Source: Flavobacteriales bacterium (lineage in GTDB: Bacteria; Bacteroidota; Bacteroidia; Flavobacteriales; BACL11). Taken from it: a DNA stretch of 35,387 nt. Of the stretch, positions 1-8,121 are shown piece after piece (within the stretch, counting starts at the first letter, position 1; the number at the start of each line of letters is the position of its first letter). A model generated the notes under the pieces. It was given only the letters and a program-made list of their open reading frames with translations. It was not told where the DNA came from and made no database searches. The DNA lies in NCBI GenBank assembly GCA_014381465.1, contig JACNLP010000026.1, positions 1-35,387 of the forward strand, given 5' to 3'. Both the position numbers and the translations under genes were made by a program.

Positions 1-21
1 TCATTGTTTCTCAATAATTTA

Positions 22-29
22 CAAAGATA
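22..29 (-). promoter_or_regulatory. Candidate -7 promoter element for a gene leaving the left edge
   Basis: Read on the minus strand this is TATCTTTG, a full match to the Bacteroidota -7 consensus TAnnTTTG. A minus-strand ATG lies at 4-2, 17 bases downstream, so the element may drive a gene that begins at the window edge. Only the start codon is inside the window, so this cannot be confirmed. The remaining bases 1-63 show nothing else. Confidence 0.35.
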
Positions 30-63
30 TAAATATCCCTAAGCTATCTTGAACCATTTTTTA

Positions 64-1059
64 TTAACCTCCAATTGCAAACATGCATCTGCCTTTTCCT
101 AAATCTTCTTCTTTCTTAATATCTTCAAATTCAGGAAGTCCTCCTCTTTCTTTAAACTTTGATTCAATATTTTGAAAAATCAATTGTTCAATATCTTCTC
201 CTTTTCTATAAGCTGTGAGCAAATCTAATTCATTATTTGAAAATAAACAATTCTTAATTCTACCATCAGCCGTTAAGCGTATTCTATTACAACTACCACA
301 AAACGAATCAGTAACCGAACTAATTACTGCAAAAGTCCCCTTCCCCCCTTTAATTCGGAAGTTTTTTGCAGTATCATTTTTAGCATCTTCTATTCTATCA
401 TACTCAAAATTACCTTCAACAATTTTTAGGATTTCTTTATAACTTACAATTTTAGAAAAATCCCAAGAATTACCATTAAAAGGCATGAATTCAATAAAAC
501 GAACATGAACTTCTTCATTTCTAGTCCATTCAATAAAATCTGGAATTTCATGAATATTCACATCTTTAAGAGCTACCATATTCACTTTTATTCTAAAGCC
601 ATTATCTATAAATAATTTAATATTAGAAAGGACTTTTCCCAAGTAATCTCTTTTTGTGATATTGAAGAATTTATCTGCATCCAAAGTATCCAAGCTAACA
701 TTTACCGACTGCAATCCAATTTCCTTAAAAAGCTCCATATATTCATCCAGCAAATAACCATTTGATGTTATTGCCAGTTCAATCGGCAGATTTGATAAAC
801 GAGAAATAATTTCTCTTGCGTCTTTCCTAAGAAGTGGTTCTCCTCCTGTTAATCGGATTTTTTTTACTCCTAAGGAAACAAAAGTTTTTGCGATATTCAA
901 CAACTCATCAGCCGACATTAATTTACTATTAGGGTAAAAACTCAACTTCTCATCAGGCATGCAGTAAAAACATCTAAAATTACATTTGTCCGTCATGGAA
1001 ATACGCAAGTAATCGTGTTTCCTTCCGAAAGTATCTTGTATGATGTTATTAATTTTCAC
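64..1059 (-). CDS. moaA: GTP 3',8-cyclase MoaA (molybdenum cofactor biosynthesis)
   Basis: MoaA is a cytosolic radical-SAM enzyme that starts molybdenum cofactor synthesis by converting GTP to 3',8-cyclo-GTP. The 331-residue protein has the family's normal length. The radical-SAM cluster ligands are Cys26, Cys30 and Cys33. A second C-terminal Fe-S motif is visible (CGSC, then a Cys 13 residues on), and the protein ends in Gly-Gly, the C-terminal tail that is functionally important in MoaA. The start is GTG; its G is also the last base of the TAG stop of the upstream hemerythrin gene (sequence TAGTG), so translation is probably coupled. Molybdopterin is needed by NarG encoded in the same island, which explains the location. 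The other moa/moe genes, except a moeB-like gene at 13746, are not in the window. Confidence 0.96.
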   Translation of the reverse strand: MKINNIIQDTFGRKHDYLRISMTDKCNFRCFYCMPDEKLSFYPNSKLMSADELLNIAKTFVSLGVKKIRLTGGEPLLRKDAREIISRLSNLPIELAITSNGYLLDEYMELFKEIGLQSVNVSLDTLDADKFFNITKRDYLGKVLSNIKLFIDNGFRIKVNMVALKDVNIHEIPDFIEWTRNEEVHVRFIEFMPFNGNSWDFSKIVSYKEILKIVEGNFEYDRIEDAKNDTAKNFRIKGGKGTFAVISSVTDSFCGSCNRIRLTADGRIKNCLFSNNELDLLTAYRKGEDIEQLIFQNIESKFKERGGLPEFEDIKKEEDLGKGRCMFAIGG

Positions 1060-1787
1060 TATTTTACATTATCAATTAAAGCATTCATTTTATCAAATTC
1101 CTCAGTAGAAATTAATTGATAAGCTAATTGAAACAAAGTTTCATCTTCTCTATAAATATGTAATCTTAACATTTCAATAAGCTCCAAACTATTTTGATAA
1201 GCAATATCACTTACAATATTCTTAGATTCCTTGTCAGGCAATCGAGAAGAAATACCAATTAAATTAAACGCTAAAGTACCAAGTTGTATAAACTGATAAT
1301 GATCATCTTCAAAAATATCAATTGGCGTTTGAGCAAAAGTAGATGTACCATGTTCTCCACTTTCTCTAAATCTTTTTTCCAATAAGGGAAATAAAACTTT
1401 TTCCTCTTTTCTGTTATGCAGTAATAATTCCCCATCAAAAAATTGAAAAAACTCAGAAAAGGTATCATTTATTTCTTTGTTAATTTTCCACTTATTTTCC
1501 TTAAACTCCAGAAGTGATTTCTCAAATTTATTAAGCTTTTTAATTGCTACTTTATGTTCCAACATTAGTTTCTTAATCACATCAGGCATATCATCATAAC
1601 CTACTTGATCTACCTTTTTAGAATATGCCTCTGGCGGATCCATTGGAGAGTCTCCCTCATCCATCTCAGGATCTTTAGTTACCTCTTTTAATATAGGGTC
1701 TTCCTGAGCAATTTTTCTCTTCAATTCCTTATCCAAAGCACTTACTCTTTGCTTTGAATTTTTATCAATAATTGTTATTTTTTTCAT
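1059..1787 (-). CDS. Hemerythrin HHE-domain protein upstream of moaA
   Basis: A 242-residue soluble protein whose residues about 70-235 look like a hemerythrin-type four-helix bundle that binds a di-iron (oxo) centre. Candidate ligands occur in the expected order: His78, His124 with Glu128, His163, and His210 with Glu214. The first 65 residues are charged, rich in Asp, Glu and Lys, and match nothing I recognise. The gene shares one base with moaA. Family members sense or store O2, or, as in YtfE/RIC, help repair Fe-S clusters damaged by nitric oxide. A role in handling NO or O2 during nitrate respiration is inference from the neighbours only. A TAnnTTTG element ends four bases before the ATG, and a terminator of the preceding narK unit lies just upstream, so this gene and moaA form their own transcription unit. 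Confidence 0.8.
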   Translation of the reverse strand: MKKITIIDKNSKQRVSALDKELKRKIAQEDPILKEVTKDPEMDEGDSPMDPPEAYSKKVDQVGYDDMPDVIKKLMLEHKVAIKKLNKFEKSLLEFKENKWKINKEINDTFSEFFQFFDGELLLHNRKEEKVLFPLLEKRFRESGEHGTSTFAQTPIDIFEDDHYQFIQLGTLAFNLIGISSRLPDKESKNIVSDIAYQNSLELIEMLRLHIYREDETLFQLAYQLISTEEFDKMNALIDNVK

Positions 1788-1791
1788 GCTA

Positions 1792-1799
1792 CAAATTTA
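1792..1799 (-). promoter_or_regulatory. -7 promoter element of the hemerythrin-moaA unit
   Basis: On the minus strand this reads TAAATTTG, a full match to TAnnTTTG. Only four bases separate it from the ATG at 1787. Since transcription starts a few bases after this element in Bacteroidota, the mRNA would be leaderless or nearly so. No clear -33 partner was found. Confidence 0.55.
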
Positions 1800-1811
1800 C
1801 TTAATTTAAGA

Positions 1812-1841
1812 CAAAAAGGAGTCCATTTTAAGGACTCCTTT
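1812..1841 (-). terminator. Rho-independent terminator after the narK pair
   Basis: A perfect 10-bp stem (AAAGGAGTCC at 1815-1824 pairing with GGACTCCTTT at 1832-1841) encloses a 7-base loop. On the minus strand it is followed by a T run. It lies 23 bp past the stop of the 543-residue NarK gene and separates the narK unit from hemerythrin-moaA. Confidence 0.88.
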
Positions 1842-1864
1842 AATATAAAAATCATAAACCCTTT

Positions 1865-3496
1865 TTACGGATTTTTGATATCTGCTTTTGGACCTAAATA
1901 GTACCACCAGTTTAGCACAGCACAAATTGCATAAAATGCAGCAAAGCCATACATTGCAACCTCAGGGGTTCCAGATTTCATGTTTTCACCAATAATTTTA
2001 GGTATTAAGAATGCTCCATAAGCAGCAATTGCTGAAGTCCAACCAAGTACAGGCCCTGCTTGTTCTTTATTAAACACCATAGAAATTGTACGGAAAGTTG
2101 ATCCGTTACCAATACCAGTTGCTGCAAATAAGATTACAATTAGCACAAAGAACTGCATAAAGAAGTCTTGTGGAGTTGCAGAATGATAAGCTAAATTAGC
2201 ATAATAACCTACTCCTACTGAACATATCACCATCACAATTGCAACCCATTGGGTAATAATTGCACCACCTAATTTATCAGCCATTTTACCACCAATTGGT
2301 CTAATTAACGCACCAACAAAAGCACCAACCCAAACATACATAAATGTTGCAGGTCCATCAGGATTTGGAAGATGTTCCCAAACTCCAGTTGTTTCATTTA
2401 AAATGTGTTTTACTCCAAAAATAAATTTAATTGCTAAACCTACTGCAGCAGCAAACCCAATAAATGACCCAAAAGTCATAGTATAGATAATTGTCATTAC
2501 CCAAGTATGTTTATTATCAAAAATTGAGAATTGTCTTTTTAGATTTTCTTTAATCTCACCAGGAGAAAGTGCTTTCATAAGCACTACAGTTAAAGCAATT
2601 ATAATTGGTAATACAATCCATTTTACCCAAGTATATTCTTTAAATGTAAGGATGAAAAATAATCCTGCAGCAGCTGTTACAAACCCAATAGATAATAGGA
2701 ATAGAATTCTTCCATAAGAAACCATAGGGCTTTTAATGTTAGGAGAAACAGCTTCTGTTCTAATGTTGTTTAATCTTTTGTATCCAAAGTAAGCTAAAGG
2801 AATAAGCCATAACATCCATACCCAACCTGCATTTGCTAACCAAGTTTCTGATCCTGCAGCAATTCTTTTGAAAATTGTTCCAGAGTTACTCGATAAGGGG
2901 AGAGAATCTCCACTCAACACACCCAAGAAAGGAACCGTCATTGCAAGTGGAATAAGAATTTGCATAGTGGTAACTCCAAAGTTACCTAGACCTGCATTCA
3001 TCCCAAGTGCATAGCCTTGTTCTTTTTTAGGATAAAAGAAAGATATATTACTCATGGAAGAAGCAAAGTTACCTCCCCCAAGACCCGATAAAAAAGCCAT
3101 TACCATAAAATATTCAAATGGTGTGCTAGGGTCTTGTAATAAAATTGCAGTACCAAATGCTGGAATCATCAATAATGCTGTAGTGAATAGAATTGTGTTT
3201 CTACCCCCTGCTAAACGAATAAAGAATGAAGAAGGAATACGCAAAGTTGCTCCTGTTAAACCTGCAATTGCTGGCAACATAAATAGTAGCCCCATTGCTT
3301 CTTCTACTGATTTACCAAATGTAAATCCTAAATTTTTCATTTGTACGGTAATAATACCCCACATTAACCAAACTGAAAACCCTACTAATAAACTTGGAAT
3401 AGATATCCACAAGTTACGGTTCGCAATCTTTTTTCCTGTTGATTCCCAAAAACCTTGGTCTTCAACATCCCATTTTGTTAAATCTTTGTTTGACAT
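1865..3496 (-). CDS. narK: NarK-type nitrate/nitrite transporter (MFS), E. coli NarK-like
   Basis: A 543-residue inner-membrane transporter of the nitrate/nitrite porter family. The N-terminal sequence around WDVEDQGFW and RNLWIS resembles E. coli NarK. Both substrate-binding arginines are present: Arg86 (in GATLRIP) and Arg399 (in GALIRPIGG). Both nitrate-signature segments are present: about 142-172 (GNFASSMSNISFF to GLGNFG) and about 461-475 (GIGNGSTFRTISM). Unlike the roughly 460-residue E. coli protein it has about 50 extra hydrophobic residues at 262-310, probably two added membrane helices. This type is usually a nitrate/nitrite exchanger, which would import substrate for cytoplasmic NarG and export nitrite; the direction here is inferred. 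It follows the other narK by 57 bp with no promoter or terminator seen between, so it is probably co-transcribed. Confidence 0.93.
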   Translation of the reverse strand: MSNKDLTKWDVEDQGFWESTGKKIANRNLWISIPSLLVGFSVWLMWGIITVQMKNLGFTFGKSVEEAMGLLFMLPAIAGLTGATLRIPSSFFIRLAGGRNTILFTTALLMIPAFGTAILLQDPSTPFEYFMVMAFLSGLGGGNFASSMSNISFFYPKKEQGYALGMNAGLGNFGVTTMQILIPLAMTVPFLGVLSGDSLPLSSNSGTIFKRIAAGSETWLANAGWVWMLWLIPLAYFGYKRLNNIRTEAVSPNIKSPMVSYGRILFLLSIGFVTAAAGLFFILTFKEYTWVKWIVLPIIIALTVVLMKALSPGEIKENLKRQFSIFDNKHTWVMTIIYTMTFGSFIGFAAAVGLAIKFIFGVKHILNETTGVWEHLPNPDGPATFMYVWVGAFVGALIRPIGGKMADKLGGAIITQWVAIVMVICSVGVGYYANLAYHSATPQDFFMQFFVLIVILFAATGIGNGSTFRTISMVFNKEQAGPVLGWTSAIAAYGAFLIPKIIGENMKSGTPEVAMYGFAAFYAICAVLNWWYYLGPKADIKNP

Positions 3497-3553
3497 TTTA
3501 TTTATTTTTAGTTAGTATATTTTGAAAGCAGTATCTCTACTCTCCTAATTATT

Positions 3554-5059
3554 TTATTCTTCTCCAAATGCTCCTTTAGGCTCCTTAAGGGCAACTGCAC
3601 AATAGAAGAAACTTATTAATGCACCTGCGGCTAATATAAAAAAGAATGTTTTTGAATCCACCATACTTAAAATATAAAGGTAAGTAACCGCACCTACATT
3701 ACCATAAGCACCTGCCATTCCAGCAATTCTTCCTGTCATATCTTTTTTAATTGCAGGAATCATTGCAAAGGTTGCACCCTCAGCTCCTTGTACAAACATA
3801 GAGGCAAACATGGTAATAAGTATAGAAACCACTAACCACCAAGTACCTTCATACATAGGGACTAAAGTTTGTACCCCATCAACTACTGGTCCGTAATTAC
3901 TGATTAAACCCATCAACCCAAATCCTATAGAGATACCTACCATATACATTAGCATTGTTTTCTTTCTGCTACCCATTTTATCAGATAAATAACCACCAAG
4001 AGGACGAGCAACTAAATTAATTACAGCAAAAGATCCTGCAACTAATCCAGCCATTTGCGGACTAATTTTAAAAGTACTTTCAAAAAAGAAAGGTAACATA
4101 GAAACTACTGCAAGTTCTGCACCAAAGTTTGCAAAATAAGTTGAGTTTAAAGCTCCAACCGAACTAAAAGGATATTTTTCTTCTTCAGGAATTCCAGCTT
4201 TTAATCTTGGAACATTAAATTGTATAATTTTATATGCTTTATAAAAATAAAATGCTGCTAAGCCAACCCACATCATATACATCATATCCATAGAGAACAT
4301 ATTTTCTCCATTTATTACTTGTTTTTGTAAGTTTCTGGCAAGCAGACCAAGTGCAGCATATAATGGAATTGTCCATCCTAAATATTGGTACAAACCACTC
4401 CAAGAAGAAACAGGCATAATTGAAGATTTACTTTTATCAACTATCACTTCTTTTCCTGTTGGATAATCTTTTACTTGAAAATAATAAAACACTCCGTATA
4501 CTGCTGTTAATACAGAAGAAATAGCCATTGCGTATCTCCAACCAAACTCACCACCAATTAGAGTTAACCCAATATAAGGAATTAAACCTGCTGCTGCTGC
4601 AGAACCAAAGTTACCCCAACCAGCATAAAAACCTTCTGCTCTACCAATGTGTTTTGGAGGAAACCAATTATCAGTCATTTTTATACCAATAACAAAACCA
4701 GCTCCAATAGAAGAAAGTAATAACCTAGAAATAACTAATTGCATAAAAGTAGTACCAAATGCAAAGAACAAACCTGGTATAACAGTTACCACCATTAAAC
4801 CTGAAAAAACTACTCTAGGACCATACTTATCTACTAATGCTCCAATTATAATTCGAGCAGGAATAGTTAATGCCACATTACATAGTAAAAGCGCTTTAAA
4901 GTTTCCTTTTGTTAGGAAGCTAAAACTCTCAGTCATAGCTGTTTTTAATGGCGCCATATTGAACCATACAAAGAAAGTAAGGAAAAATGCTATCCATGTA
5001 TAATGTAGCACTCTTACTCTTTCTTGTGAGAAATCAAATAATTTGAATTTTTCGTTCAT
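3554..5059 (-). CDS. narK: NarK-type nitrate transporter (MFS), NarK1-like
   Basis: A 501-residue, 12-helix major-facilitator protein of the nitrate/nitrite porter family, clearly different from the neighbouring paralogue. It has an Arg at residue 69 in the first substrate-arginine position (IPARIIIGALVDKYG), a second Arg in LVARPLGGYLSDKMG, and the nitrate-signature segments FYAGWGNFGSA (about 144-154) and GAEGATFAMIP. NarK1-type members are generally nitrate/H+ symporters that start respiration before nitrite accumulates. The NarK1-plus-NarK2 pairing seen here is fused into one protein in Paracoccus. The gene is first in its unit: a terminator for narI lies upstream, then a 32-bp palindrome of CRP/FNR type about 100 bp before the ATG, so the narK pair has its own promoter, likely under the same control as nar. 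Confidence 0.92.
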   Translation of the reverse strand: MNEKFKLFDFSQERVRVLHYTWIAFFLTFFVWFNMAPLKTAMTESFSFLTKGNFKALLLCNVALTIPARIIIGALVDKYGPRVVFSGLMVVTVIPGLFFAFGTTFMQLVISRLLLSSIGAGFVIGIKMTDNWFPPKHIGRAEGFYAGWGNFGSAAAAGLIPYIGLTLIGGEFGWRYAMAISSVLTAVYGVFYYFQVKDYPTGKEVIVDKSKSSIMPVSSWSGLYQYLGWTIPLYAALGLLARNLQKQVINGENMFSMDMMYMMWVGLAAFYFYKAYKIIQFNVPRLKAGIPEEEKYPFSSVGALNSTYFANFGAELAVVSMLPFFFESTFKISPQMAGLVAGSFAVINLVARPLGGYLSDKMGSRKKTMLMYMVGISIGFGLMGLISNYGPVVDGVQTLVPMYEGTWWLVVSILITMFASMFVQGAEGATFAMIPAIKKDMTGRIAGMAGAYGNVGAVTYLYILSMVDSKTFFFILAAGALISFFYCAVALKEPKGAFGEE

Positions 5060-5099
5060 GATTTTTTATTTTTAAGGTTATTCGTATTAATTAACGGGA

Positions 5100-5129
5100 C
5101 AAAAATACAACCAACCGACTGCAAATATC
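5100..5129 (-). promoter_or_regulatory. Candidate -7 elements of the narK unit
   Basis: Two minus-strand candidates exist. TATTTTTG (5107-5100) matches TAnnTTTG fully and shares the string TATTTTTGTCC with the nar promoter; its final G is 58.5 bp from the centre of the palindrome at 5158.5. GATATTTG (5129-5122) misses one base but its final G sits exactly 36.5 bp from that centre, the same spacing as at the nar promoter. The first implies a class-I geometry, the second class II. The two differ by 22 bp, about two helical turns. Confidence 0.5.
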
Positions 5130-5142
5130 CTAACCTTTATCA

Positions 5143-5174
5143 TTTCAAAATATGATTCTTGTCATATTTTGAAA
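5143..5174 (-). promoter_or_regulatory. 32-bp palindrome, CRP/FNR-type operator upstream of narK
   Basis: Perfect 13-bp arms (TTTCAAAATATGA and its complement) flank a 6-base spacer, giving the CRP/FNR geometry TGA-N6-TCA. The inner arms AATATGA are identical to those of the site in front of the cytochrome-nar unit. It lies between the narI terminator and the first narK gene. The hairpin has no T tract, so it is not a terminator. The regulator is not encoded in the window. Confidence 0.8.
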
Positions 5175-5189
5175 ATAGCTTATTAAATG

Positions 5190-5220
5190 AAAAAAGGGAG
5201 AGTTTTAAAGCTCTCCCTTT
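5190..5220 (-). terminator. Rho-independent terminator after narI
   Basis: A perfect 10-bp stem (AAAGGGAGAG at 5193-5202, CTCTCCCTTT at 5211-5220) with an 8-base loop, followed on the minus strand by six T residues. It lies 23 bp beyond the narI stop codon and closes the cytochrome-narGHJI unit. Confidence 0.9.
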
Positions 5221-5243
5221 CCAGTATTAACCGAATTTATGGT

Positions 5244-5966
5244 TTAATTGTTTTTAGATCGTACTCCCTTCACCCATTTGTCCGGTATTCTAATAGTATT
5301 TTTATCCCAATTCCAAATTACTTTTTGATATGGTCTCCAAATGTAAGCAATAGGATAAACCAAGAAGTGCATGTACCTTGAAAAAGGAATTATTCCAATA
5401 ATAGCAAATGCTGAAATTACATGTATTTTTACTGCAAGTGGCATAGTAGATATAACACTTATATCAGGATTAAATGCAAATATTGACCATAAATAAGGGG
5501 TTAATGATGTTGCAAACCATGTAGAACCATATCTATGGAAATACGCAATCCAGACACCAGAGATAATTTGAACTAGTAAAGTGATAAATACTACTTTATC
5601 CATTTTAGAAGTTACAATTTGAACTCTCTTATTATTTTTTCTCCTAATCACAAGAAGAATGATTCCAAAAAGAGATAGAAGTCCAAACATAAAGGCTGTA
5701 GATTCTAAAATGATTAACCTTACAGGATCACCATTAAAAGCAATTACTGATTTTGGAAAGAGAAATGCAATTAGATGCCCAAAAAACAAGAACATCATTC
5801 CCCAATGAAAAGATTGAGAGCCCCAAAAGAGCTTCTTTCCTTCTAAAAACTGTGTTGATAATGAAGATACTGTGAATCCTTTGTTCATGTACCTTAAAAT
5901 TGTACCAATAAGCATAATTGCTAATGCTGCATATGGTAATCCGACAAATAAAAAATAATCGCTCAT
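5244..5966 (-). CDS. narI: Respiratory nitrate reductase gamma subunit NarI (cytochrome b)
   Basis: NarI is the membrane anchor that oxidises quinol at the periplasmic side and passes electrons through two b hemes to NarH. The 240-residue protein has five predicted membrane helices and the four heme-ligand histidines with NarI spacing: His54 and His64 in the second helix, His182 and His200 in the last. These match the E. coli ligands at 56, 66, 187 and 205. The length is close to the E. coli protein (225). The start is ATG, two bases after the narJ stop, so translation is probably coupled. With menaquinone made by the futalosine route (mqnB, mqnD in this window), menaquinol is the likely donor; that link is inference. 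Confidence 0.95.
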   Translation of the reverse strand: MSDYFLFVGLPYAALAIMLIGTILRYMNKGFTVSSLSTQFLEGKKLFWGSQSFHWGMMFLFFGHLIAFLFPKSVIAFNGDPVRLIILESTAFMFGLLSLFGIILLVIRRKNNKRVQIVTSKMDKVVFITLLVQIISGVWIAYFHRYGSTWFATSLTPYLWSIFAFNPDISVISTMPLAVKIHVISAFAIIGIIPFSRYMHFLVYPIAYIWRPYQKVIWNWDKNTIRIPDKWVKGVRSKNN

Positions 5967-5968
5967 AA

Positions 5969-6601
5969 TTAAAATTGTTTTGTTGTTGTATTTTTTCTTT
6001 CAAATAACGATTGGTCAATTCCGCAACCTTTATAGTTGGAAAGGAAACCTGTATCGTCTTCTCTTTTTATAATAAATGGTTTGTAATTTGAACTTTTTGT
6101 ATCTTGTTTCATTACATTTTGTAACATTTTCAATAACTCTAAATATGCATTTTGCATATTAAATTTATCAATCATCTCATCAAGTGCAGGGATACAAATT
6201 GTTGAAATCAATTCCTCTGCAAATTCAGGAGTTGTTTTAGGTAAAAGGGTTAAAACATTAGGCAAATGATCGGATAACTCAACACCACAATCATTATTTG
6301 CATTTCTTTGTTCTTCTTTCATCTGGACTAAGAAATCTCCTCTCTTATAATCCTCTCCAAAAAGTACATAACCAATATCCAAAAAGCAAACTGCTTGAAT
6401 GTCGAATGTTTTAATGTAATATTCCTGTCTTTGATGTAAGGTTAAAGAAGAAAAGTTAGTTATAAATCCTTTTATAATTTCTGTTTCATTAGGATAATCA
6501 ACAGATAGAACTGAAGCAGCAAGTAACGCATCATCAATTAGTCGCTCAGAAGGGTATCTGAATAAATCTGCTAGAATGGTATAGTGTTTAAAATCTTTCA
6601 T
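5969..6601 (-). CDS. narJ: Nitrate reductase assembly chaperone NarJ
   Basis: NarJ is a cytosolic chaperone of the TorD/DmsD/NarJ family that binds the NarG N-terminus and holds the complex until cofactor insertion and membrane docking. The protein is all-helical, with the family's N-terminal pattern YTILADLFRYPSE and the acidic central region expected for NarJ. I chose the ATG at 6601 (210 residues) over an in-frame ATG at 6637: the longer form would overlap narH by 35 bp and add 12 residues unlike the family, while 6601 lies one base after the narH stop and has AGAGGA seven bases upstream as a ribosome binding site. The narI ATG follows two bases after its stop. Confidence 0.92.
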   Translation of the reverse strand: MKDFKHYTILADLFRYPSERLIDDALLAASVLSVDYPNETEIIKGFITNFSSLTLHQRQEYYIKTFDIQAVCFLDIGYVLFGEDYKRGDFLVQMKEEQRNANNDCGVELSDHLPNVLTLLPKTTPEFAEELISTICIPALDEMIDKFNMQNAYLELLKMLQNVMKQDTKSSNYKPFIIKREDDTGFLSNYKGCGIDQSLFERKNTTTKQF

Positions 6602-6602
6602 T

Positions 6603-8093
6603 TTATAATCCTCTTGCTGGCATTTCTTTAAACCCAAATCCTGTGTTTCCTTTTACATCAGCAGTAGATTCTAGCATTTCCATTGCTTCCTCCCTGTGTG
6701 CTGCTGGGATTACAAACCTTTGATCAAATAATGGTAAAGAAGTTAATCTAAAAATATCATCTGCTTCTTCTCTTGTCATTGCAGTATCTGCAAGTGCTTG
6801 ATTCAATTCTTTTATATCCAAATCACCAACAGTTTTGTCTCTTCTGTGTAATCTCACTGTCATCAGTTTTCTAAATACTTCCTTTATTTTCTCACCATTT
6901 CCTGCAGAGAATAAAGATGCTAAATACTGAATTGGCATTCTTGATGCATCAATTTTTCCCCATAAAGAATCAGTAGTTGTATTATAAGTTCCGTTTTCAA
7001 CTGTTGCCATAGCAGGTAACAATGGCGGAACATAAAATAAGTTAGGAATAGTTCTGTATTCTGGATGAAGTGGTAATGCAACTCCCCACTCTTTTACAAA
7101 TTTATAAGTAGGAGATTTCTGTGCTGCATCAATTGTAGAATCTGCAATTCCATTTTTTCTGGCTGCCTTAATTACTGCTGGATCGTTTGGGTCTAAATAG
7201 ATTTCCATTTGTCTATCCACCAACTCACTTTCATCACAAGATGCAACCGCTTCAATTCTATCTGCATCATAAAGCATAACACCCAGATATCTAATTCTTC
7301 CCACACAAGAATGCATACAAGCAGGTGCTTGTCCTGATTCTAATCTTGGATAACATAAAATACATTTTTCTGATTTTCCAGTATGCCAGTTATAGTATGA
7401 TTTTTTGTAAGGGCAGGCTGTTACGCACATTCTCCAAGCTCTACATTTTTCTTGATTAATTAAAACTACACCATCTTCTCCTCTTTTATAAATAGCTCCT
7501 GAAGGGCAAGATGCTACACAAGCAGGATTTAAACAATGATTACAAATTCTAGGCAAATAAGCAAGTGTCATTTGTTCTAATTGGAACATTGCTTCCTGCT
7601 CCTGAGGACTTAAATTCTCAAAGTTTGGATCTTTTCTTGCGTAATCAGGAGTTCCACCCAAATCATCATCCCAGTTAGGACCTGATTTTATGTCAATATT
7701 TTCTCCTGTAATTAATGATTTTGCACGAGCAGTTGGCTGATCATCTCCTTCTGGAGCTTCAAACAAATGCTCATATTCATAAGTCCAAGGTTCATAATAA
7801 TCATCAATTATTGGCATATTTGGGTTATGGAAGATATTCTTTAAACCTTTCATTTTTCCTGCTCCTTTTAAAGATACCGTTTCCCCATTTTTCTCCCAAC
7901 CACCTTGGTATATTTCTTGATCTTCCCATTTTGTAGGATAACCTGTTCCAGGTTTAGTTTCTACATTATTCCACCACATGTATTCAGCACCTTTTCTGTC
8001 GGTCCAAATATTTTTACATGCGATAGAGCAAGTATGGCAACCAATACATTTATCCATGTGGAAAACCATTGTCATTTGTGATCTAATATCCAT
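6603..8093 (-). CDS. narH: Respiratory nitrate reductase beta subunit NarH (Fe-S)
   Basis: NarH is the cytoplasmic electron-transfer subunit that carries electrons from NarI heme b to NarG. The 496 residues (E. coli 512) contain four cysteine groups for three [4Fe-4S] clusters and one [3Fe-4S] cluster: CIGCHTCSIAC near the N-terminus, CNHCLNPACVASCP, CRAWRMCVTACP, and CILC followed by CMHSC. The Trp in CRAWRMC, where a fourth Cys would be, is the diagnostic NarH substitution that creates the [3Fe-4S] cluster. There is no signal peptide. It lies 28 bp downstream of narG and one base before narJ. Confidence 0.97.
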   Translation of the reverse strand: MDIRSQMTMVFHMDKCIGCHTCSIACKNIWTDRKGAEYMWWNNVETKPGTGYPTKWEDQEIYQGGWEKNGETVSLKGAGKMKGLKNIFHNPNMPIIDDYYEPWTYEYEHLFEAPEGDDQPTARAKSLITGENIDIKSGPNWDDDLGGTPDYARKDPNFENLSPQEQEAMFQLEQMTLAYLPRICNHCLNPACVASCPSGAIYKRGEDGVVLINQEKCRAWRMCVTACPYKKSYYNWHTGKSEKCILCYPRLESGQAPACMHSCVGRIRYLGVMLYDADRIEAVASCDESELVDRQMEIYLDPNDPAVIKAARKNGIADSTIDAAQKSPTYKFVKEWGVALPLHPEYRTIPNLFYVPPLLPAMATVENGTYNTTTDSLWGKIDASRMPIQYLASLFSAGNGEKIKEVFRKLMTVRLHRRDKTVGDLDIKELNQALADTAMTREEADDIFRLTSLPLFDQRFVIPAAHREEAMEMLESTADVKGNTGFGFKEMPARGL

Positions 8094-8121
8094 AATATTT
8101 ATTTTTTCTTTTATTAATTTA

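Noticed and set aside
5143-5174. The long palindrome as a terminator
   Set aside because: It is AT-rich, lacks a T tract on either strand, and a proper terminator is already present at 5190-5220; its TGA-N6-TCA core fits an operator.
5969-6637. Longer narJ starting at the ATG at 6637
   Set aside because: It would overlap narH by 35 bp and add residues unlike the family; the ATG at 6601 is one base after the narH stop with a ribosome binding site.
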